From Serilophus lunatus (lineage: Eukaryota; Chordata; Aves; Passeriformes; Eurylaimidae): a DNA stretch of 64,000 nucleotides. Location: the NCBI GenBank assembly GCA_013399895.1, contig VXBA01002143.1, forward strand, positions 2,246,518 to 2,310,517, in the 5' to 3' direction. Shown here piece by piece: positions 23,892 through 35,385 of the stretch (position 1 is its first letter; every line of letters begins with the position of its first letter). The notes under the pieces were generated by a model that made no database searches, was not told where the DNA came from, and saw only the letters and a program-made list of their open reading frames with translations. A program made the position numbers and the translations under genes.

Positions 23892-26800
23892 CTGAAACAG
23901 AAGTTGGACAATGAAATTCGGCAATGTCAGCTTGGCTATTTTATGCCTGCTAGTGGTTTGGACAAGAACATAAGCTGTGGCTATCGCCTTGTTGATACAG
24001 GGATCAAAGGCAGAGAGATTTCTGAAGAACAAAGCTAGCAAAGAAAAAGTACCTTTTACTTCATCACCAAAGGCTTATACCTTAATAGTAGATTGTGATT
24101 CAATTTCCCTGTGCACAGGTGAACACAAGTATTGTGGAAAATATATAGTTTCCAGGGAAGTTTGTGTACAACCTCAAACATACTTTTAGGATATACAGAC
24201 AAGATACCTACATAATAATAATGACAAAATTAATTTGGATTCTCAAAGTCATTGGAAAGTCATGGATATATGCAAACACATGCACACAGAGTATGTGCCA
24301 GAGGTGGAAGGATGAATAGTGATGGAAGAGCATTGTGCCTGCTCAGCTATGCCAGGTTCTGATCATAAGCAGGAGATTTTAGTTTGAGAACAACTGATAA
24401 TTCTTGCTTTCAGATAAAATTTTGCACACTATGGTATTTGGTTCAGGCTGGAAGTAAGGAGAAAAATGCAAAGGTGAAGAGGCCACAGACCTTTTCCACT
24501 CCCAGATTTACGAAGTTTGCTAAAATTAATTCAGGTGAGCAGTCAGAGTTCTAGAAAAAGGTTTTAATCTTATTTAATATGAGAATTTTATTGTGGCTCT
24601 AAAATCAGTTTAATTTGGCCTTACAATGCTTCTGACACTTTCGAAGACACACTGTTCATTTCAAGCTCGGACTTCAACAGGTACATCTAATAGACTTGAT
24701 CAATAATATCAACATCGCCTGCTCATAAGGAGGAGCATGGGACAAGTGTCACCAGCAAGGGAAGAAGTTAAGCAATGAGGGAAACCAACATGTGGTTCTC
24801 AGTATGGCCACAGAAACTCTTATACATCCAGATGTAGACTGCTTACAAATTGCTGTGAGTTTGCACCAAATTAGGGTGTGTTGGTGGTGTAGAGATTTTT
24901 CTGGGTAGAATGTCTTTTATGTGCAGTGTTGCCCTAAACCTTGTCTTCCTGCAGGAGGCATCCAATATCTTGAGGAGATATTGTAGTGATGTTAAAGTTG
25001 CATTTGCAAATTTACTTTCCCTGCTCCTTTCCATGCACTTGTACTCAGAGACCACAATGTCTGCCTCCAGACTTCTTGAAAATGGACCTCACACATGTGT
25101 TTTACTTTCCTTATCAAGAAAACAAAACAAAAAACTACACCCCCCTGGCCCAGCGTATGAAGATGACAGTGTGTGAGAATGGCTACTGAAAAAAAAAGCC
25201 ACAGTCACAGGAAATTACCTTAATAGAGTGAAAATTAAGAAACTACCAGCAACATAGTCTGTCTCCAGGATACAAGCAGTATTTTCACGCCTTGACAATT
25301 ATTCTCTTTGCATCAATTTTGGGTTATTTTTATTAAGTTTCATGTTTCTTTTTTATTTTAGGAAGTGATATAATGAGGACAAAAAAAGGATGAAAGCTTA
25401 GAAAATGTTTAATTTTTGTTTTAATAAGAAAATTATTATACTTTTAATTCCATGAACAGGAAAATAACCAACCAGCTGGGTTTTTCCATCTTTTTCATGT
25501 TATTTCATGCCTGTAAAGAGGTTGAGAACTCTATTTAAGTGGATTATCTTGCCACTGAAAGGAAAGTGGGAAATGAGTTAGAGAGGTAGGGTTAATTTCT
25601 TTCAGGACTATCTAAATGTGTGCATACATATATTTGCTGTGTGCTATTTGAGAAATGCACTTATTTGGCTTTGCAAGGTCACCTTAACCTTAAAAATTAA
25701 TGGAACAGACCATTAGCTACAAGAGGATATAGAATCAAAGTCCCCAACAAATTGTGTATACACAGATAATGCAAGCCTATTCCTTGCTGCCTAAGAGAGC
25801 CCCATCTGTAGCTTGGAAAGGAATGCAGGGGAGGACTCGTCTGACTTAGAAATGAGTATCTACAGCACAGGTGTCTATGTCCTAGATTTACCCCTGCTAG
25901 GCATCTGTATGCCATTGTTGTTAATGGATACTGAGGAGAGTGCTTCAGCAGATAAAACATAGGTGTTTATTTTAGGATGAGATGAACTGCACCCTAAACA
26001 GCATTAGTTATATTGATTAGAGCTTTACTGACTTACAAGGGAAGCTTAGAACAGCTTCCCCAGATGCAGATTTCTGCAGCTCATGTCCCTGTATTTACAT
26101 AGGCAAATCCCACTGTCTATACTGTAATTAATCCTTCTGCTAGTCCAAAATGGTCAGCCAACTGCAAACTGTAGTGTTTTTTCATTAGTTTCCAGATAGT
26201 GGCTAAGTTTTTGTCCTACTCACTCTTCACTGATACTAGACCACAACTGACCTGAAGCAAAACACTTCTCTTTGAAGATAAGTGACTTCATTGCCACTAA
26301 CTGAAGCAAGTAAGGTCTCTGTGACAAAAGCAGGCAGTGGATTATATCCCTCAATATTTTCCTGGGTTGTGCATGATCTGTTGAGCATGGAGGGTAGATC
26401 TGATGTGTGAACATCCCAAATGTTTCACCCAGCTGATAGCTATCCAACATACCTGCTGTATTTTAAAGTCTTGCATTGCAGCAGCAAGGATTTGTGGAGT
26501 TTGGTCTTCTGAACTTGCATCTTTCTTGGATTTAAGGTTTGATAGGCAGACAGCTGCATTTGCTAATGTTTTTATCACTCTCCAGAAACAGAAGTGACAG
26601 TAAATGTGCAACAGAGAAGGATAATTTCAGAAATACAAGGGAAGAGTAACATTGCTTATGCACTGGCGATTACCTGGGAAAACCAAAGAGGAAAAGAGAG
26701 AAATTGCCCCAGATCAGTGCTTGTCCAGGAGACAGAGGAAAGACAGTGTCTTTCAAAGGAAGCTAAAGCTATCATCTCCTTCCTTCAGCAAGCATTCCTC

Positions 26801-27225
26801 TTCCTTAGACGAAGTGATTTTTCCTGGGGCTGTTGGATGGCTGGCCAGTACATTTTCCCCTGCTCCTGCGGCACAGCAGGTCTCGGTGCGGTGATTCGTC
26901 ATCCTCTGCTGCCCTGCAAGGCATGCTTTTAAAAATCAGAAACAACCAAACATTTCCAGCAGAAATTGAACCTCATATAGTAAGTTCAAACATCAAAAGT
27001 CATTGTGTTTTGAAGGTATCTTACATGGACTCTTTAAAGACAGGCTGTGGACCTCCAGCAGTCAGCAGGTCATAGGTGTGAAACCAAATCAACTTGAGTG
27101 TGCTCCCTTGAGTGTCTGGCCAGAGGAACTGCTGCAGTTGTTACCACTTGCACCTAGAAAACTGTTTAGTGACACAAGTGACAATGATTGTACTTCCAGT
27201 AAACTCAATAGAGGATGTATTTGAC

Positions 27226-27551
27226 TTTTTTTTTTTTTTTTAGTACAAGAATTTTCCATTTGTAAAGGCTGATTTTATGAAAGCTTCAGGGTCTATAGAA
27301 ATGTGCCCCATTTCATGAAATTTCACTCAGAAATCACATCAACACTTCCAGGAGGCCAAAATGTTTCATTTAGGCTTTTTTATAACATCTTGTTTGGATT
27401 TCTCTTTTCTCATTTGAACTACAGTATAATGTAACATTTAAGTTCAGATACATATAAAACACATTCATTTTTTCACTGAGTCTATGTTTTGTTGTGAGGT
27501 TTCTTTGTTTGTTTTTGTTTTGTTTTGTTTTTTATTTGTTGGGTTTTTTTG
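27226..27551. repeat. T-rich simple sequence
   Basis: T16 at 27226-27241, and a GTTTT/TTTGT-rich tract at 27500-27551. The bases between them are ordinary AT-rich sequence. Low-complexity, no function inferred. Confidence 0.75.
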
Positions 27552-29059
27552 TAACAAATACAAATATGAAACTGCAGAACTTCCTTTGGCATAGAGATTC
27601 AAAATTTTGTTCAGGTCTGTTAAATCACTGGATTAGACATGTACACAAACAATATTTACCATACTACCACCCTCCATGAGAAGCCTGCAACCCCAGGTAC
27701 TGGGGATTCACAATTGCCTTGTGAAATGGAAAAGATCATGAGAGCTGCAAGGATGTAGGGAGTCAGGTCTGTGTAATTTCCCACAAGGTATGGTATTCAG
27801 AAATCTCCCTTTGAGGTACTGTAATTGACTTCTGTGTCTGCTGTTCCTTGGAGACTCAGAGACTCTAAATATAATTTTTTAACAGCATGTCTCTGGGGCC
27901 CTATCTCCCTCTGCTATTTCCCCTCCTTAACTTTCTTCTTGTTGTTCTTGTTCTTCCTGTTCCTCTTCTTTTTCTTTTAAATATCAAGGATATAATGTTC
28001 CAGGTGCTATAGGTGAAAGTACACTTCAAGAAATCTTTTGTTATTTTTCCCTGAATTGTAATAATATTTTTTCTGTGAAACTAAGAATTTTGAGAGAAAA
28101 GTTCTCCTTTAATTTTCTCTCGGGAATATTTATACCTGCTTTTAAAAATTTTGATGTCCTAAATCTCCAGGCTTTTGGAAAAGCTCTTCAGGTGAGTCCA
28201 TAATTTACTCTCCATATTACCCCAGATCTCTCCAGACAGTTTTCTTGCTACCATCATGTTTTACTTCTGTTCAGTGAAGATTCCTCTACAAGGGTTAGAT
28301 GTAGTTATATGGCAGTTTTCAAGATCCATTGTCCCAGTTCAGTGGAAGTACCTTGAGTGTTGGATCTGTGAGGATATATGAAGAGGAAAAGACTGGCTGA
28401 TGGAGGACAAATGGAGTAGAGAAGAGGCTTTCTGGACTAGAGATTACAACACAGAAAGAAGCAGAGAATGAAGCATCAGGAGAATCAGTCAGTCTGAAGA
28501 AAAGAAAAACGATGAGCAGGGTTGAGGATAAGGGGCATTCACAGAGAAAAGTGAGAGTAAACAGGAAGGTCCACAGCAGAAGAATCAGCAAACGAGAACG
28601 GCATCCCAAAGGCTTGGTTTGTTTTCCCAGTAATGTTTGAAGCAGCATAAATTTCTCAGTTCATACACCTCTCAGAACAAGCTACAGGTTCAGAATAGAG
28701 AAGCATCCACAGCATAAAACCTCTCATACATCAAAGACACTCTAGGCCCTCACCTTCATCCTACCTTGCTCTGTACTTGCTAGAATGATTGTGTCTCCTT
28801 CCCCTCCATCTGAGTTACAGTTTGCTGCATGGCAGTGACGATCACAAGTGGCTGAGTCATTTCCCTGAACACCTCCCTGCAACTACTGTGCCTTCCTGCC
28901 CAGGCTGCTTTGATAAGGCATCCACCTGGGCTGTGACATAGACTGTTGCTCACCTTGAAAACTTGCTTAGGTTTAAAAATTTGGGCCTCGTATAGTGTTG
29001 TGTGTGCTTCCACAGCCCAGGACTGATGGCCTTTTTTTGTCTTAATGAGTATATTGTTC

Positions 29060-29158
29060 CCTTTTACATCCAGTAAAAGGATTTCATGGTGAAATCCACC
29101 ATGAAGATCACTGAAAGGCCATTCTGTGAAAAGATCTGGCGCTTGGCCTTCATGGTGG
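29060..29158. other. Cluster of adjacent and competing hairpins
   Basis: Stem 1 is CCTTTTAC (29060-29067) with GTAAAAGG (29073-29080) around a 5-base loop. Stem 2 is TTCATGGTG (29083-29091) with CACCATGAA (29097-29105) around a 5-base loop. The right arm of stem 2 can instead pair with a third element: CCACCATGAA (29096-29105) plus AGGCCA (29116-29121) match TGGCCTTCATGGTGG at 29144-29158 with a 10-base bulge. All arms are perfect matches. The role is unknown. Confidence 0.6.
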
Positions 29159-29779
29159 GACACGCTTTACTGCCAGAATCCTACCAGAGAAGGTTAAAAA
29201 TCCCTATGCCATGCTAAGGAAAGTGCTTAGATCAGTAAGTGAAGCTCAGCTGAACTACAGTGGGATTTCTTGTGTGTCCAGAGGCAGTAAGAGTCATGGG
29301 GCTTATATCACTGGGAAGGTTTTCAGAAAGCCTAACCACTGAGAAGAATTCCCAAAAGGGGAGCCATCCTCCAGGGAGAGATGATTCCTGTGTGCCTGAG
29401 AGACTGATTTCTGGCATTAAGGTAGCATAATTAATAATGAGATCTTAGTCTAGGAAACAGAATAAAAGTTTTAGAAAGTCTAGTATAATATTTGTCTCTA
29501 GGCATTTTTGCTTAATACTGAGAAAGAGCAACATCAGTAAAAGAGCATATAGCAATAAATGGACATATAACAAGAAGTGAAAAAAAAAAGACAAAGAAAA
29601 TGAGAGCACAAATGTTGACTGAAACAGTAGTGAAACTAGTGATAATATTTGGGGAACACTTGTACACAATTTAACTATAAAAATGGGCAAGATTATATGG
29701 AAATAGCCAAGGTGCATTAACATTAGTCCAAGTAACATGAGAAATAGCAAAACACCTGGGTTATTAACTGATTATTACA

Positions 29780-31509
29780 AAAATCAGTTATTATGAGTGA
29801 CAGTCATGACTGGAATATAGGTATTGAAGGGTACATGGTTTTCAGGAAAGACAGAAACAAAGATAAAGTTAGCTACGATGATGCCCATTAAGGCATGAGT
29901 AGTTGTAAGTTATATATAGATAGTTGTAAGTTATATATATATGTAAGTAAGTCGTGTATAAGTATACTCCTAGATGAGCAGTAGCAAAGCTAAAGGGGAA
30001 TTAGCTTGAGTTAAAATCATACTAGAGAGGAACTGAAAAAAGTTACCCCTGAATGTCTGCTCTACCCCATGGGATTGTGAAGCACTTCAACATATAAGAG
30101 AAAGAGAGAGAAATATAACTGGGAATTCAGTCAGTTTAGAAGGTTGTATTTTCTGAAATGTAGATTGTAAAATAAGTGCTATTAATAAAAGGCCTAGTTA
30201 TTCTTGAATGTGATAGCTAAAAGACTTCATCGCCAAATAATCACTGAGTCTCATCAAAAATGCTGCTATTGTATCCTTGATTTCAGTTAGCAGAGAGGAT
30301 TTTACAGGAGAGCTTTATATGGGACCTAACAATAGATTGATCATGAGTTGGATAGCAACATGGTAAATAACAGGCAATTTGATTTTGTCAGGAACAAATT
30401 GTATAAAGCCAACCTGATTTCCTACTCTGACAGGTAACAAGCCTTGTAGATAACGACAAAGCACCTTGACTTGTTAGGTTTTGACACTGTCTCATGTGAG
30501 ACTTCTATTAGCAGGCTAGAGCAATGCAGCCTGGATAAAATTACTATGGTATGAATTCAAAACTGTTTGGAATACTGCAATCATAAAACAGTTATCAGTG
30601 ATTCACTGAGTGACTAGAAGGATGCCTCAAGGTGGGCACCATAGTCACTGATGACTTAGGTTATGGAATAATGCATACCCTTAATAAATGATAGAATACC
30701 CTGTTGAAAATCATATAAATTGTAGAGAGGACAGGATTCAAATTCAAAATTACCTAGATGGACTGGAGAAATAATCTGGAAAAAAAAGGGATGCAAATCA
30801 GTGAAGATGGTTCCAAGGTGATAAGGAGCTATCGGTACTACCAGCACAAAATGGGAGCAGCTGGGTATAGTTCTGCTGAGAAGTATATAGAGGATTACAG
30901 TGGATCACAAACTGCTTGAGAGTCAATCACAGTAAATCACCTGTCAAAAAGAAAGCAAACACATGCTGGGGTGTATAAAGATGAGCATCATGTCTAAGAT
31001 ATGTGAAGTAATCCATTAGCCTCAACTGCATCAAGTTTTGGATGCTACATTTTAGGAATGATGCAGGTTTCCTGGACTTAGTCCAGAAAACAAAACCAGG
31101 AATGCTCAGACATGTAGAAACCACAAAGAATAAGGAAAGATGGAATGAGCTGGAAGCTGCTTAGCCTGAGAAGAAAGGTGTCAAAGTGCATATGAGGAAG
31201 GAGGAAGCTTCCATGAAGACAATAACCTTTTCTTTGTGTATGTGGTAGACAGGACAAGAAATAATGGTCTTAAATTGCAGGAAGAGAGATTCAGATGAGA
31301 CATTGGGGAACACTTTTTGAGGTGAGGGATAGTAATTCAAGGAAGAGATTTCTTGGGGAGGTTACTTACTCTCTCCCAGTGGAGGTTTAAAGAAGCAGGT
31401 TAAACACATGCCTGTCAGGAGTGATGGAGATCTGGACAGCTGATCATCGCTCGGGGCAGAGATGGCCTATGTGAGCTCTCAAGGTCCCTTCAAGTCCTAC
31501 AGCTATATG
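29780..31509 (+). mobile_element. Old CR1 LINE with endonuclease and RT remnants
   Basis: A decayed but long CR1 copy. At 29802-29870 one frame still reads DWNIGIEGYMVFRKDRNK, matching the APE-type endonuclease block of CR1 ORF2. From about 30340 the sequence follows the reverse-transcriptase half, including a readable FDTVS (from the motif A region) at 30480-30494. It then continues through the 3' part of ORF2 and the 3' UTR, with the familiar CTTAAATTGCAGGAAGAGAG and AAGGTCCCTTCAAGTCCTA stretches near the end. Frameshifts and stops are frequent. Compared with full-length ORF2, most of the segment between endonuclease and RT is missing or unrecognisable. It resembles the older CR1 groups shared with turtles and crocodilians rather than young bird CR1. 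The left edge is approximate. No active product is possible. Confidence 0.85.
29900..29939. repeat. Two tandem copies of a 21-base unit
   Basis: TAGTTGTAAGTTATATATA occurs at 29900-29918 and again at 29921-29939, two bases apart. It lies inside the old CR1 copy and is therefore a local duplication that arose after insertion. Confidence 0.8.
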
Positions 31510-32764
31510 TTTTGGTTTAAAGTGAGGGGCTGGAGAAATAAGAATGAATCATAACTGTGAGTTTCCTCTTATTTCCAAAGGGCAAATTTTGTGCAAGCAA
31601 AGAAATCAGTAAGTCAGCTGGACATGGAAACTTAGGAACCTTAAAGGAGGAGGAGTGGCATTAATAAATTTTATTAGGTAGTGCCAAAAAGTTGTAGTTT
31701 GCATCCTAGAAAAAGAGTAAGCTTGGAGGAGATGAAAGGCCAACTATTTTTAAAGGCTTAACTTTTAAAATATCTCAGCCACAAGCTGACAACCTAGAAA
31801 GAACAGAGGAGGGCAGAAGCAGCACATTGTCTACAGTATTAACAAATTTCTGAATGCTGCCATCCCTAAATACAGAGATCAAAGAAATAATTTGTGGTGG
31901 CAGTGCAGAGCAGATGTGAGGTGAGTGAAGACAAGAGGAGCTGGGAAGCTGCAAAGGAGTTGTGAATGTGTTCAGGAAACTGTAGTTAGAGAAAGAAATC
32001 ACCAAAGGAGCTACAGAAGTGCCATGTTTCTACTCTGAACCCAAAGCAGATAGCCATCTGTGCCTCTTGAGCCACTGCTTGTGGTGGAATGTGTGAAAGG
32101 GAGATTCCTGCCTTTGAGGGAGAAAACGAAGAATTTAAGAATTGGGACTGGGAGGGGAATCTGCAGAAAGCTCTTTCTTCTCTAACTGCCATCCAGAGGA
32201 GCAGAGCATAGGAGCAGCAGTTCCCATTGTTTAGACGACATATTCCTGCAGCAGTAACAGCCACCCTGACCCTGTTTGTGTTGGCAATCACAGCAAGGCT
32301 AGCCCGGCAGTGCTTGGCATAAGCCAGGAAAGCCATAGGTCTATGGACTTTTTATTACTCCCCCAGCAGTCTGCTGCACTTGATAACCACCTAGTCCACC
32401 TGCACATCAAGGCATCCTTGGAAAGGGGATTAAGCAACAAAGAAAGGTATGTCTTGGGAGGTCAGAAAGTGCAGGGATGAAGTGAGAATTGCTAGAAGTC
32501 AAACTGAGTTAGTTCCTGCAAAGAAAATGAAACAACAGAAGAATCCTTAACACTGTAAATGAAAAAAAAAGAACTAGAGCCTCTACATGCAGTGAGAGAA
32601 ATTTACACAGTTCTAAACTAGAGGGCTACTTTATCCCTAAGAACAGAAGTAGTGTGGGGCCAAAGTCAGGTGGACTAATGGGAGTAAGTGTACTGAAAGG
32701 GCAATGATTGCTTACAGGGTGGAAGTAATTCAGAGAGCTTACTGTGCTCAAACCAGAGAGGTCA

Positions 32765-34005
32765 GGAAACCACCCTCTCCAGCATGCTAAAAGAAGAGGC
32801 CCACAAAATTGCAGGTCTAGTATATGGGATTTTTAATAAATCTGTCCAATCACTGGGGGTTCCTTTGCCCGGATAATAGCAAATGCGGTACCCATATTTA
32901 AGAGAGTGAGGGAGAGCAATCTAGGCAGCTGTGGGCTTGTTATTTTGGCCTCAAGGGCATAGATGGATTCAGAGCAAATTATGTCAGAAAGAATAATTGA
33001 AGACATGGAATAGAAAATGGGATATAGTGCAATATGCCATTATCAAAAAGAGATTGTGCCAGACTAACTCGATATCTGTCTTTGATAAGGTAACTGATGT
33101 TCTAGACAAGAGAAAAGTAGTAGATCTTCTCTATCCGTACATCATTAAAATTTGGCATGGTGCCACCTGGGAAATTATTAGTTAAATGAGAAAAGATGAG
33201 GATTAGTACAAAAACTGTAAAGTGAGTAAGGAATTGGTGAAAGAAGGGAAGGAGGCAGCTGTACTGGAAGGTTTCTAGTCAAGTTCTTAAGCCTTGGTCT
33301 TAGGAAAAATGTTTTCAATGATAACTTTTGGCTTAAAATTAGGAGTGGATTAACAGTCATCAGCATCAATGTTTAGGATCACCAAAATATCACACAATAT
33401 TTTGTGGAGATTGGGCTAATAGGAATGAGAGGGAATACAGCAGCACGAAACGCAAGACCACAACATTTGGGCACAATGAGCGAAAGTTTCACCTGCACAC
33501 TGAAAGCTTACTAGTTGAAACAAGAAAACAGAAGACAGGCTCGCTTGCAGCAGTCAATCACAGTACAACTATGAGCTCACAACTTGAATGTGAGGATGTG
33601 TTACCACGGGAGAAGAACAAGCCAGACACAGTGCAGTACCATGGCAGTTGAATGAAGGAGGTGCAGATGTTAGCTGGAACAGCCGGTGTCACTCTTGTCA
33701 ATCATTTTCAAGAGAGAATTAAAATTGGAGCAAATGCCGACATAGAAAACCTGTACAATCGGGGAACAGCAAGCCCATCGTATCAGAGGAAATGAGCCTG
33801 CCCTGTTCAGTCTAGACAAACAGAGAGTGGGGGGGGACATGATAACTCTGTAACATTTAATTGTGTCAAACACAAGAGAGGAAGAAAAACTACTTTAATT
33901 GAAGTTCACTATTCTAAAAAAAGTGGTCACCTAAACTTGTGCTGGGAATTAGATGGTTTTGGTTCATCAGAGGAGAGTAGACTGACCATAGTTTTTCAAG
34001 GCTTA
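32765..34005 (+). mobile_element. Old CR1 LINE, second copy, RT region
   Basis: The sequence tracks the ORF2 reverse-transcriptase region of an older CR1 group. It passes through a stretch ending in CCATATTTAA, the AGATTGTGCCAGACTAAC block, and the region before motif A that reads as a degenerate AVDLIYLDFSKAF-type segment at about 33105-33184. The nearby GGGAAATTATTAGTTAAATG is close to the expected coding text. The 3' half (33480-34005) follows the CR1 thumb region, including GGGGGGGACATGATAACTCT. Indels and stops interrupt every frame. The 3' octamer tail is absent, so the copy is truncated or eroded at its right end. It differs in subfamily from the copy at 29780-31509, so the two are separate insertions rather than a duplication. 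Confidence 0.8.
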
Positions 34006-35305
34006 TAGGAGGGGCAGCCACTGTAAGGTGCTACGAGCACACTGTGCTGAGGAATGAGACCATACGATATGGTGAAACCAAGAGGCAGAGCTCAGTGCCT
34101 CAGGAGGTCACTTTCTCCTATCACATCCTGTATGGGCTAGCAAGCAATTTCAGGGTAGCTGTAATTAATGCCTGGGTCCCAAGGAGCTATATCGCTGCCA
34201 GTAATATCTAGCAGCATATATAAAGGTGTTATCTCCTCTCCTGGGGCTGTGGCTCTCTCCCTTTGCCTGCATATAAGTACAGATTTCCAGGACAGTTGTG
34301 GTCTGAAGTAGTGCCACCAGGGTGGGCACAATGAAACAGATATCACAGACAAATTCAGAGACCCCCTTTATCATACCAAGCGAAAGAGGCAACAGGATCT
34401 GCATTCTTTCCTTTGCTCCTGGGATCTGTCACTATTAACAGGTACCCATGACACGTCTTCCTCATTCCAATTGTGATAGGAATTGCTTCCTAATGGGAGT
34501 GGAAGGAAGGCTGAGGTTGCAGCCCTCCCAGCTGGTCCAGTAAATTCTCCTGAAGGCTGTGCTGCTTCCCTGGGATATGCTGCACACCTGTGGTGGCACT
34601 ACAGGCTGCATAAGGACTGGGGTGTATAAGGAGGCCAGATTTCTGAAAAGGACCAGAAACAGAGATTTGTACTTCATTCTCTCATGAAATCAGGCATGTA
34701 TGTGTGGAACACTTATGGTGATAAGAGGCCTGTTGACGGAAAGATATCTACCATCTCCTGTGGGGATAGCAGGGAAAATATTCACCTCATTGCCTTGTTC
34801 ATTCTGAGGGAATTCCCACCTCAGAAAACCTGCCACTATCAATAGTGACTGATAGCTCTCCTGTACTGGTTGGTGGCTCTTTGCTGAAACTAATGTAAAC
34901 ATCACAGGTGCCATCACTGAGAACAGTTGCTCCTTCTATCCTTCATTCCCCAGGGATTTGCTCCTGTCATCCCCTTTTTTTAAGCTGGTGAAGAGAGTAT
35001 CACAACTGCTCTTAGTCAAAAGAGGAGGGGGTGGAGGCCCATCTGGGCCTTTGGTTTGATTTCATATTTATGAAACAGCTTAAATGTCAGCTTGAGTGAA
35101 AAACGACACCTTCCCAAGCTTCTCATATTAATGCCTGTGGCTGCCACTAGTTTCTTTAGGAAGGCAGCTTGTGGTTTTTCCTCTCACTCTCCCCCCAAAG
35201 GCTGCAGGGAAAGATGAATTGGACTGATAGATGAGACTGCAACTGCCGATAAACTGCTTTGCTGACAGGAGAGGGAGAAGGAGGTGGGGCGGGTGGCCGG
35301 TGCTG

Positions 35306-35385
35306 AGGAAGGAGGGAGGAAGGGAGGCAGGCAGGCAGAAAGGGACGGAGGAAGGAAGATGGAGTGAGAGAGGAAAGAGAGATAG
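35306..35385. repeat. GGAAGG/GCAG purine-rich simple repeat
   Basis: Irregular repeats of GGAAGGAGG, GGGAGGCAGGCAGGCAG and GGAAGGAAG. The 161-codon minus-strand frame that crosses it owes its length to the stop-free pyrimidine complement. Confidence 0.85.

Larger units (their letters stand above)
15685..29779. other. Single-copy stretch with a few exon-like open segments
   Basis: No recognisable gene family or repeat body. Points of note are the 182-codon open frame at 16945-17493, an AATATTCA-duplicated AT-rich block at 17596-17640, a 9-base hairpin at 19737-19764, one N at 21231, an exon-like minus-strand segment at 23741-23891 with poly(A) signals just beyond it, T16 and GTTTT-rich runs at 27226-27241 and 27500-27551, and nested hairpins at 29060-29158. 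Confidence 0.45.

Noticed and set aside
28780..29163. 127-codon minus-strand open frame over the hairpin cluster
   Set aside because: No recognisable protein features; the palindromes themselves explain part of the open reading.
32997..33185. 62-codon plus-strand open frame
   Set aside because: It is a decayed piece of CR1 reverse transcriptase, not a host gene.
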